64,000 bases of DNA, taken from NCBI GenBank assembly GCA_963971305.1, contig OZ020313.1:23757260-23821259 (forward strand), read 5' to 3'. Source of the stretch: Arcuatula senhousia (lineage: Eukaryota > Mollusca > Bivalvia > Mytilida > Mytilidae). Made by a program: the position numbers and the translations under genes. This document shows positions 11,301-23,300 of the stretch, piece by piece. The first letter of the stretch is position 1. Each line of letters starts with the position of its first letter. A model generated the notes under the pieces. The model was not told the DNA's origin. It did no database searches and was given only the letters and a program-made list of their open reading frames with translations.

Positions 11301-14300
11301 TATAATGATAATTCGACATCATATAAAGACAAGACGGCATCATATAATGACAAAACGGCATCATATAATGATAAGTCCACATCATATAATAACATGACGG
11401 CATCATATAATGACACAACGACATCATATAATGACAAGACGACATCATATAATGACAAGACGACATCATATAATGTCGAAACGGCATCATATAAAGACAA
11501 AACGACATCATATAACAAAAAGTGACCATATAAGACAGTTGCGGCGTTCCATATTTAAGCATGAAAAAGCTTTTCTCTATCTGCAATAGTTTTCATTCTA
11601 AATAATCAAAAAACACTATTATTCAATTTTTAAGGGCTGTAACCCCTATATGGGGTTAGTAGACAACTTCAACCCTGTGGAGACTTTTGTAGAGCTAAAT
11701 GAGCTAAACATTTAAGCAAGCAACAGCTTTTCTCTATATGCAATAGTTTTCATTCTATAGGCCAAAAACATGCTAAAACGCTATTTTTCACCATTAAGGG
11801 GCTGCAACCCCTATAAGGGATAATCTGACAACTTTGACCTTATTGAGACTTTTGTAGAGCTAAATGAGCTGAACATTTAAGCAAGCATCAGCTTTATCTC
11901 TATCTGCAATAATTTTCATTCTATAGGCCAGAAACAATATTTTTCGCTTTTAAGGGACTGTAACCCCTATAAGGGATCATCTGACAACTTCGAACCTATG
12001 GAGACTTTTGTAAAGCTTAATGAGCTGATCATTTAAGCAAGCAACAGCTTTTCTCTATCTACAATAGTTTTCATTCTATAGGCCAAAAACATGAAAAAAA
12101 CCGCTATTTTTCACCTTTAAGGGGCTGTAACCCCTATAAGGGATCATCTGACAACTTCAACCAAATGGAGACATTTGAAGAACTTTTGGTGCTGAAGCAG
12201 TAGGGTCGCATCAGATTTCATCTATCTCTCATACTTTTTGATTTACAAGCCAAAACAGTTGTTTGACCCCCCTGGTCTATTTTAGTAATGATGGCCATGT
12301 TTTTTGACGGATCAAAAATCAAAACACAAGTTTGGTGCAGGACACCCTAAGGATCATTCATACCAAGTTTCATTAAATTCTGTTCAGTAGTTTCAGAGGA
12401 GAAGATTTTTGACAAATTGTTAACAGACGACGACGACGACAGACGACGACGACGGACTCCAAGTGATGGTAATAGCTCACATGGACCTTCGGTCCAGGTG
12501 AGCTAAAAATAAAATCCTGGACCCAAAGTTCAACCACAAGTTCCTACTACAATTTTTTGTAGAAAAATGAAGACCTGAAATTGGTCATATGTTTTCAGCA
12601 ACTGCAAAGACATTCAATCTGTACGTTTTAACGTTTGCATATTTTCTAATGTCATCAACATCAGTGTAGTTTTCAATTTGTTTTGAGATAACTTGGATGA
12701 TTGGTTGCTTCTCAAGTTTAAAGCCGACTTTGGTGCATTTCGTGTGTCTTTAAGATAAATTTAAGTCGATTTTTTTTTTATTAAACTCAATATAAACGTA
12801 TGATACGTAAACTCCATTAGCTGGTGATGATGGAATGTTGCTACTCAAGACAGTTTAAAATTATTCTTCTGGAATATTGTAATAATTTTGTTAAGGTTTT
12901 GGAGGGAAAACACATTATTATTTTGGGCGTTCATTTGCCTTGTTTTTAGATCACATGGACCAAAGGTCTATTTTAGCTATTGTCATCACTTGACGTCCGT
13001 CATTTGTCGCCTGTCGTCCGACAACAATTCCCAAATACAAAAAATCCCCTCTAAAACTACTGAACATACTCTTAGGAAATATGGTATGATAGATCCTTTG
13101 GGTGTCCTGCACAAAATTTGTGTGTCGATTTCTGATCCGTCAGAAATTATGACCACCATCGCTGAAAGTAGACCATGGGGTCAAACTATTGTTTCTGGCT
13201 TGTAAATTAAAATATTAAAAACGAAAGAATATGGAAACTGATATGAGAGAGAAAATCTGATGCAACCTTCCTTCTTCAGCATCAAAAGCTCAACAAAAGT
13301 ATTTATTGAGTCGAGGTTGTCAGATGACCCCTTATATGGGATATGACCCTTTAAAGGTCAAAAGTAGCATTTTTTCACTTTTTTTTGGCCTATGAAATGA
13401 AAGCTATTGCAGATAGATAACAGCTGTAACATGCCTAAACATTTAGCTCATTTAGAAAAGTTTTTATTGGGTCGAAGATCAGATGATTCATATATGTCTA
13501 ATGGTCCTTTAAAGATAAATAGGAGGCTTCCAGGAGCCTGAATCGCTCACCTGGTTCTAATTAAGCTATAATGGTCATTTCTATGAACTGTAACCCCATC
13601 GTCTGACAACATTGACCCAATGGATACTTTTGTAATGCTTAATGAGTTAAACAAGCAACAGCTTTTCTTAATTTGCAATAGTTTTCATGCTATAGCACGA
13701 AAAACATGAAAATCCCTACCCTACCTTTCCATAACCCCTATAATGGGTCATCTGACATCTTTGACCCAATAGAGACTTTTGTAAAGGTTAATGAGAAGCA
13801 ACAGCTTTTCTATTCTTGCAATACCGAAAGTTTTCATTTTATAGGGCAAAATCATGAAAAAATGAAATTTTTGACCTTCAAAGGACCATACATAACCCCT
13901 ATAAGGGGTCATTGACCAAATGAAGGTTTTTGTAGAGCTCAAAGAGCCGACAGTTTAAGCAAGCAACAGCTTTTATATATCTGCAAAATTTTTCATTCTT
14001 TAGGGAGAAAACGATAGTTTTTACCTTTTAAGGGCCATCTCAACCTTATAAAGGGTCATCTGAAATCTTGGGCGAAATGGAGACCCTATGAGCTCTATGA
14101 CCAGAAGAATCAAGCAAGCGACAGCTTTTCTCTATCTGCAATAATTTTCATTCTATAAAGAAAAAAAAAACCATGAAAGACGTTATTTTAACCTACAAAG
14201 GGCTATGACCCTAAGGCTTATAATTGGTCATCTGATATCGTTCGTCAGCCTAATGGAGATTTTTGTAGAGCTCAATGAGCTGAAGGTTTAAGAAAGCAAC

Positions 14301-17300
14301 AGCTTTTCTCTATTTTTTTTTGGTCCTACATATTGATAAGTATTGCTAATAGAGAAAAAAAACTGTTGCTTGCTTTAACTTTCAATTCATTGAGCTCTAC
14401 AACAGTCTCCATTGGATGGAGGTTGTCCGATGACCCTTAAAGGGTTAATAGCTCACTATGAAGATACCATTAAAGCTCTAGGACCATGTGAACAATTCAG
14501 GCTCCTGGTAGCCTCTTGATTTCTTTTGTGTCAACTGACTTTTTCATAACCTTTTTTGGACTTTTTGACATTAACAATAGACAGGTGCTAGCCTAGTTTC
14601 TAAAATCTATATGAAAATATAATCCTAATTGATGATAAGAACTTTGGTAGGGTAATATGACGTTGTTTGCTGTTAATACGTCGATAATTAAAAACATAAT
14701 CAAAAAAATACATAGCAGACAGTTCTTTTTGTCACAAAATCGATTGGCTGACAATATTTTGTAAACCGCTCTTAAGAGCTCAGAGCTAGCCTAAATGCAA
14801 TTGGTTTGTGTTTTAAAAATGAAAAAAAAAGATCCATCAAAAGAATTAAATTTTAGATGACTTTTTGTTTTACTTTATCTATCATGTCTATAGCGGTATC
14901 ACCATTTATCAAACTACGACGAAACAGCTGGGAATTATTGGTCTGTAAGTTTTAGGTTTTTGGTAAGGGTTTGAAAAATAGACTGGCAAGGAAAAAGGTA
15001 ATAAAAAGTCCAAATGCGAAAGATTTTTACCAAAACTGTATCATAATTTTAAGAAAGGGTTAATTTTGAATCAAATTACAGGCATGACCATCTTCTTAAA
15101 AATATTCAAATATGCATGGAACGACTAGTAATATATTTCTTTAGTATATCTTTATTGAATATATGTATACCATGTAAATCTTCATCAATTTATCTTTATG
15201 CAACAATGGCATAAGCTTAAATAAGATCTATACTACTAAAATAACGAAGCGTTTTTTGTTAGCCGGGTTGCAGCCTAAACAACAAATGCTACGACTTAGC
15301 TTCATATATCAAAAATAGGGGATGATTGTGCCCTTTAAAAATTTCATTAACACATATGCAATTATGTCTGCAGTTTGCTAATTAACCTAATTAATTGATC
15401 CGGAAACGGTATAGCCGTCATCGTTCCGGAATTATACTCCAGCGGTCATACTAAAAAGCGATAGGAAGTGTCCTCCGAGTGGGCATTTGGCGCCCGAGAC
15501 TAAACAGTTTATTGTTATCTGAAAATGAAAAATAATAAGGTCACGCAAATGCAATGTTTTATTGTGTAATATTTTTTTAAAGCAACCAACGATTGATTTT
15601 CCCGCGAATTCGCGGGTTTTTCCTAGTATAATTTGAAAATTGTTAAGGTCTAAAAATCTTTTTCAGGGAACTATTTCTTCTGGTGGATTAAAAGAAATGT
15701 GGGACATTGCAGAAAAAGGAAATAGAATTGAATTTTTCAGGTAATGTGGCATAAACCATAAGGATTGATTCCTTGTATTGCACACATGGTCGATATCCTC
15801 ATACTATATGTTCTAAATTTGGCTTTCTTTTACGAATAGTTTTTGGGATAGGAGTTTTCTTCTTTCAAATCGTTTTGATTTGATTTAGACCTTTTGTTGT
15901 GTCTGTTATTCAAATGCTACTGATGAGAGGCTACATCTTGAAATATCCTCTAACCCCCCCCCCCCCTCCCCCCCCAAAAAAAAGCAAAAAACACAAAAAA
16001 AACCCCAAAAACTATAGTTACCATTTTAAATTCGAGTAAAGTTGCAGGCACATGTACATAGTACATGGCAAAAAAAATGGAAATAAAAAGATGGCAGTGT
16101 TTGGCTAAATATAAAAAGGTAGGATGGTGTTTTTGACCGTAAAATTTATAGAAAAGTTTAAAATACAAAAATGCGCGCGTAATTTGCTGATAACCCTTTG
16201 AAAAAGTCGCACTCCTTGAATAAAAAAGAGCAGTTTTTGTTCCAAGGTTCAAAGCAAATCATATAGGGAAACAATTTTTTATTACGTTTACTTTAAAGAT
16301 TTAGATTGAAGCAATCCTTGTTGTCAGTTGTAAGTAATAATTCTAAGTAGATTTATGGCCATTTGAAAGCTATCGTTGACGAATTTGGAAAAAAGAATTA
16401 AACAATTGCAGTTATAAGTATTAATTTATGGTGTTTCGTAATTGTTTTTCAGCTGATTGGGATTTATATAAAACACATGTCTTAAAACAAAATTATAATT
16501 ACGTTCCAAAATTTATTTTCAAAGCCCTTATGGTAGTATTAGCCCCAAATATAGTTGTGTTTCCATCGTATGTCAAAGTCGGGACAGTGTGATACCAGTA
16601 CATTGCAAGCGTCACACTGTCCCGGTTTTGAGATAAGAAACCAAACATCAATACACCGGGTTGTTTTCGTTTGACAATATCATAGAATTTCTTGTTTGTT
16701 TGCACATTTTATATTCTACAAAGTAAACATATCACCACTGCATATCACGTTCATTTTTATATGGATTTAGGTTTTCCAGTAAACACTTCAATTTGTAATG
16801 ATAGATGTAAAACAGTTATATTGTTACCGTGATATTTTCACGTTAAAGTACACATCACTTTTAAGACATAAGACCTATCAATTGTGATTTTTTTCCATCA
16901 GAATGAATTACACATATATGAAAAATATACCTACTAGAACTTACCTTTACCTGACAAAAAGTTAAATTTTTGTTGCTTCATATAAAATAGTCGTTATTAA
17001 TTATTCACGTTTAATAAGTGTTGTCCAGCATTGATACAGTATTTACTTTCGGTAAACCGTTATTCACATGCCATTTACGAAACACATTTCAGTATAATTG
17101 CTCTACGTACTCAAATTCGACAATAAAACTGACAACATGTTGAATGAAATGATGCCAACCCTGGTAAAGTGAGTTTTTGTATTTTGGCAAAACCTGTTTT
17201 GTATTCAATTAACGTTTCTTATAGAAAAATAGTGTTATTATGTCATAACAAAAAATGTATATGAAAATAAAAATTTTTGGTGTAATAATCAATAGAAATT

Positions 17301-20300
17301 TATGACGGAACAATTTTACGTTAACACTATTACCAGGTATTCTCTGAGTGATTGAATGATCAAGTACAAAATACCTGACCCAGGTAACGTAGCGAAAGGT
17401 ACCAGTGTTAACATTTAGTAATAAGTTTGTCCGTTTTTTTGACACAGCATTTTTTTTCTTTTAAAAAATTGACAGTTTATTCAAAGGTTTTACACTATAT
17501 TCCTCATAAAGTGTAAATTTCATTGTATTTTAAAATTATCGAAAATATCAGATTCTATGTCTTTAAATGCAACAAATCTTCATATTCATTATCATATGAT
17601 CATTGAAAACTACAAATATAAATGATCACATTTCTGATAATTGAAAACTTTAAAAAATATAAATGATTGAACTTCTGATCATTGAAAACTAAAACTTCTG
17701 ATCATTTTTAACTTTAAATCATAAATGATCAAACTACTGATAATCAATAACTTAAAAAATATAAATGATCTAATACCTTAAACATGAATGATCGAACTTC
17801 TGATCATTAAAAAAAATATATATAAATGTCATTGATAGCTTAAATCATGTATGATCGAACTTTTGATCATTAAAGACTAAGAAATATAAATGATCAAACT
17901 TCTGATTATTTTGAATTTAGAAATATAAATGATCGAATTTTTGATCATTAATAACTGTAAAATATAAATGACCGAACTCCAATAAAACATGAATGGTCGA
18001 ACTTCTGAATATTGATAACTAAAATATATAAATGTTCGAACTTCTGATCATTGATAACTAAAAATATATAAATGATCGACCAAATTTGTTCATTGTTAAC
18101 TAAAAAATATAAATGATCGATCTTTTTTTTTTGGATACCTGTGACACTTTAAGCCAAGGCAACCGCAGGGTATTTCATTTGTAAATTACAAGACTGTCAT
18201 GGGAAAAGCAGAATATTTGGGTACGTTGGGGAGTTTTGTTTGTATGTAATAATATTTAAATTCTGGATGCAGCGTAAAAGTAAACAGCTCTTCACAAATG
18301 TTTTTTCTTGTTCCGGAGAGGAAAAAAACTTAGTTTACATCTTTGATGAGTTACGGGCCTTTTAAAAAAAACAATTGTCGGTTTTGCCTTATAAGTAAAA
18401 GAGCAACTTTTGTATGCATAAAGTGCTAATAATAATTATGAGCGATTCAGCATTCGTCTTATTATTTAGAAAAAAAGTCATTGAGTTTGCTGAATGTCTG
18501 ATTCTTGTACACATATTCGCCTAAAGGATCAGGTCTTCGTCGACGTAAAGGGATTATCTAAAGTCTTACCTACATCTTTTCTTAGCCTTTAAAATGCAAT
18601 AGTGTTACTAATCTATTACTCAATAATAAAGCTAATGTACGGAAGGGTGCAATCCTTTAAAGGTGCGACCATGCGCCCATCGACAGATATGAGAATGAGT
18701 GCAGATGTTACTTTGTTATCGGATTTTAGTTGTCCCTCTCTACGCATTTGGCACACTAAATTCACCACCAGCAACGCGACGGGTTCGATACAGCAAGCAG
18801 GAACCCTTCCGGGGCACCCGAGTTCACTCGTTACTACTTGAGTTCGCTTTGTTGATTGCTATTCAGTTGTTTTGTGCGTTTTTTATGTTTTCTGTTTCTT
18901 GGTGCTGTTATCTTTTGTTTGTTCTTTTTTGTTCTATCCGTGTTTGTCTTTCCCTTTTTATACCTTTTTTCTTCTAAAACATATTTGTTAATCATTATTT
19001 GTTTTAAGTTCTTTCTATAACAAAATATTTTTATGTCATGTATGTTCTAACCACGTAAAGCGTAAAAGTTCCGTCTTCTGAAATTATTTTATTTTGTTCT
19101 TTTTTGTGGTCTTTCCTCAAGAATTTCTTGTATTCATCCTTTGACTCTACCATGATCTACCACGTGGTTTTCATTATAGAAGAGATTTCCCATCGATTGG
19201 TTATACAAAATGAACATATTCTTTAAGTATTTTATAAACTTTGAATAATCGCTCGAAAATTACAGATTCGACCCCGATCCATATGTGCGCCACACGTTCT
19301 GGGCTTTGACCATTGGTATTTACTTTGTTTGGCTTCCTCCTTACACGGTGGATCAACAGATGGTTCAAAGATTTTCCTCAACAAAGTCTTTAAAGGATGC
19401 AAAAATGTAAGTATACTTTCAAAAAAGGCGACACTCTGTTTAAATGTGTTGGAAACATACTGTTAGTCCTATAAGTATATCCGTCAACATTGAGTTCAAG
19501 CGGAATTGGACGCTGTATACACTCATGAATCATCAAAAACGAATTAGTGATGACAACAAAGAAAGCGTGTCTGATGAAGATTAATCCAGAAAAGCGCTTC
19601 ACACGCAGTGAAATTTTGCTTTTGTACATTTATCAAAATCATTTCAATATGTGGATCATGTCTTTCTGGCACATATTCCATGTTCCTTCGTTTTTAATAC
19701 AACTTAAAAATGTAAGTATGCACTTAAAAGTTGTCAGTAATTGTTTCAGTTCTTTTCCAAACCCAGAATGAGTTTTAAGTAAACTGTTTAAAGCGTATCA
19801 ATATTTTTTGTCATCATTTTAATGCCTAAACAACAAACAAGTAAATTGTATACATTATAATTGATATTGAAATGAGTTTTATTTTTATTTTTTTCATTCT
19901 CATTGTAGAGCACTTTTTCTCAACATGCCCTTCATGTTGATTCTGATAACTTTATGTTCATTTGTTGGCGTAGTTCTGTTTGCGTTTTATGCAAACTGTG
20001 ACCCGTTGTTAACTAAGAAAATTGGCAATGCGAATCAAGTAAGTTGCTTGAAATTGTTACTATGTTCCAAAATTTCACAAAAAGTAGTAACAAAGTATTT
20101 TGTGAGAGTAAGACTAAGTGGGTCAAAACGAAAAAAAAACGAAGAACACTTTACATGGCTTATAAACTTCTATTATATACTAGTATGCTGATAGTCAGAT
20201 AATTACAAATTGCAATGTGGTTTTTAAATGTAAATTAGGGTAACAAAATTACTGAACTTGAAAGATCAATCTCAATGTCCAAGAGAAAATGATAAACAAT

Positions 20301-23300
20301 GTTTTCATTTAAGTCATTTTATTATACTAAATTCTTTTTTTAAATGAAAAAAGGTATTTTCTTATTTTCTTTAATCAATGTAGAAATAAAGTGCCATTGA
20401 TACAGCTTTAATTTTGTTTTTACTTGAAAGCTAAATTCTTATAGATTTCATACATTTTTGCAAATTATCCCAATAACAATTCTTTAATTTCAAATTGTTA
20501 GTATTTAACATGAAAATGCATGAAATTTTAAATTTAGCCTTACAGACTTGTTTCAACACATAGCTCGATTGTCACAACTAAACAACAACAAATAAACAAT
20601 GACTGAAGGATTGAAATGTCATTTATATTACAAACCTAGCTTTAATCCTTTTTTCACATATTTTTGCAGTTGTTACCCTATTTTGTGGTGGAGGTATTTA
20701 GAAATGTTCCTGGTGTTTCTGGGTTGTTTGTTGCCTGTTTGTTCAGTGGAGCAATGAGGAAAGTACTATTAGTCTTAATGATTGGAATACTTATCAGTCT
20801 GGTTAAACTCAACTTCTTTTACGCTTTTTGATATAACGCAACATAACGAAAAAGGAGAGTATTTTTAGAGTTAATTTGTATAAGCGTGATTTTAATAGAG
20901 ATTTCCGTTTCTATATTGCTAGTAAAAATTGCAAAGCTGTGAGTGTATCACTTTTACTTCTGTAAAAGATGTCGTAGAATAACTCTGGTTTTGACAGCTT
21001 GTATATTTATAAATATCAAATTTAAAAAATCTTTTGTTCTGATCGTTTTTGTCTCGCCTGCTACAAATAGTCACAGAAGGCGAACAAAAGTATTACTCTC
21101 CGGCGGCGGCGGTGACGGCGGCGTCTTCGTATTTTTTTTTTGTAAGACCTTTGTGGAAAATGAATTTCTTTAAAAGAATAATAGCTAGGCTGATATTCGG
21201 TATACAGAAAGTTCAGGTATTGGCCTACGTAACTGTTACCATACCATGTGACTCTGAACCCATTTTCACGCTCCAGTGACTCTATGAACTTAGGTATTTC
21301 TTCAGGTCGTAAACGTCTTTGTAAGACTTTTGTGGAAAATGAAATCCTTAAAATTCTTTTAGAAAAGTATAATAGCCAGGAATCTGATCTTTAGGATATC
21401 GATGAATTAGATCAGGGTTTTTGGGTGCGTCATAGTATCATATGCCCTTGACCTCATTGGTACACTAAATGACTGTTAAGGGCGTGTCTATGAGAAAACC
21501 ATGCAATTTCGTCCCGATGCAAGAGTTTTAGATCTACAAAAAGGAATTGGGCAACTTTAAGCACTCCCCTCAAGACTCCATTTTTCAAAAGATTTTTTTC
21601 TTCCCGAAATTCAAAATGGCCGACCTACGGCCCTCATCAGTATAACTGGGTTTCATATAAAAATTAGCCAAGCTGAACAGTGGAGGATACAAAAATTTAA
21701 CTTCCAAACGGTTTATTTTTTCTCTATTTTCTGCAATAATTCAAATTTAAAAGAGAAATTTTGAAAAGGTCATATTTCTGTGTCTCATTTCTTAAAAAGG
21801 TTTTTAAATCATTATTTCCATCACCCAGTTCCCGTAAGGTGTATATTGGGCATTTTCCAAATTCTTCAAAAAACATCAAAATGTTCAATTTTAAACATTT
21901 TGACTATGATTTCCAGAATTATTTTGGTTGGTACACAGGAACATGTCGATAATTAATGAATGGATAGTTGAATAACTTGGTATTCCGATGGTGCCAGATG
22001 GCGGGACATACTTTAGTGCTAACTCTTGTTATTATTATTTCTGTACCTTATTATTCATTATATTTTGTTTTAGAAATTCAGTTTTATTTGTGAGCCAATA
22101 TTTGATAGGTTCATTCAACATGGACAAACAATGTTAAATAAGTTGGCTGCGTTGTTGTCAAATTTATCATTGCCATCCAGATTTGTTGTTTTGACGTTCT
22201 GTTGTGTTTTGTTTTGTGGTTTGTGTTGTTGTAATGATTTTATGTCTACCGATTTGGCCTTTGTCTTACAGGATTAACGTTATTTGATTGCCCTTTTGGT
22301 ACTCCTTGCTTGCTTCATCAAATTTCATTACAAAAATTATCATTATATTCTAATTCTGGAACATATTATACTGTATCAAACGATTTGGGTCCGTTTACAC
22401 CATGACAAAATCCAAACTTTTTTACACATTATATGTTCCAGAATTAGAATTATTCTTCCAAAATATATAAAGCATTTGCCATTTGAGAGATGCCTTTCCT
22501 TTGAACATAACACTTTTACAAAAGCTTTATATAAAAGAGACACTCGCGTCATTCGAATAAAGCCTAAAACGGGTTAATTGTCTGGCACCTTATTCTAAGA
22601 ATGTTTTAAGGTCACTTTCACTGAACTATAGCTAATAGTGTAACTCTAACGAATAAGCTGCACCATTTATTCCTCTGTTTGCCTTTACTTGTATATTTTG
22701 TTTCTACAATATTCTATTCTTCTTTTAACAGCTCTGTTTCCTCCATGCTCAATTCTTTATCAGCTGTTGTATGGGAAGATTTTCTAAAGCTGAAATTTAA
22801 CAAGGTGTCAGATGAGAAAGCAACATATGCAACTAAAATACTTGGTCAGTAGCACGTTGTGTTCTTTTAAGATAAGAATAAAGTGTTAAGGTAGTGTTCA
22901 TCTTAGATTAAGGGCGTTTGCTCCTCGATCTTCAAAGTAAATAAAATGGACAAAGTTGCATTTCTTTTACAGAATATAGACAAATGATCAAAATAAGCAA
23001 GAAAAAAATGTGCTCGTTTTCATGCTATAAGCGTTTATAATTTTGGCGGGAAAGGGGGCTTTCTCTAGAGTTTTCATTACTTTGCATTGCCGCTGATTGG
23101 CAACTTTAAACCTTCTAAAATGTATGACAGAGTAAATTGAATTTCTTTAAAAATTGTCAACTTCATATTTAGTGAAAAATAAAAGAAAATATAGGGTTCA
23201 TGGGCAATAAAACTCAAGCCTATTAGATGGATTATTAGCCTAAAACCCGAGGATCTCGAAAATCTGACAAAAATTCCAAAATATGAAGAGCAAACCTCCA

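Larger units (their letters stand above)
7880..11553. mobile_element. foldback transposon with satellite-built terminal inverted repeats
   Basis: The element starts TATGGAACGCCGCAACTG and ends in the exact reverse complement (11536-11553). It is flanked by the direct repeat TTTAAG at 7874-7879 and 11554-11559. Neighbouring copies of the host repeat unit (near 11710 and 11875) have a single TTTAAG and serve as empty-site comparators. Each inverted arm is about 606-608 bp, mostly 21 bp tandem units. The interior (8488-10947) contains an extra array, a hammerhead fragment and no recognisable transposase. The structure resembles foldback-type DNA transposons; the superfamily is not identified. 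Confidence 0.8.
7785..12507. repeat. mollusc dispersed repeat bounded by ggctcccaggagcc ... ccaggtgagct, split by the foldback element
   Basis: The left end (about 7791-7822) has the palindromic ggctcccaggagcc followed by gctcacctgg. The right end (about 12420-12507) has a (gac)n run and a hairpin gaccttcggtccaggtgagct. Between them, at 11631-12180, are four tandem units spaced 164, 156 and 167 bp, each with a core near aacccctataagggatca. Removing the insertion at 7880-11553 restores a continuous unit, so this repeat is the older host of that insertion. It has no coding capacity. Confidence 0.7.

Noticed and set aside
20762..20763. Use of the next GT as the exon 5 donor
   Set aside because: It would add four bases (gaaa), shift the frame and terminate in exon 6, and it breaks the conserved SGxxSSVSS alignment.
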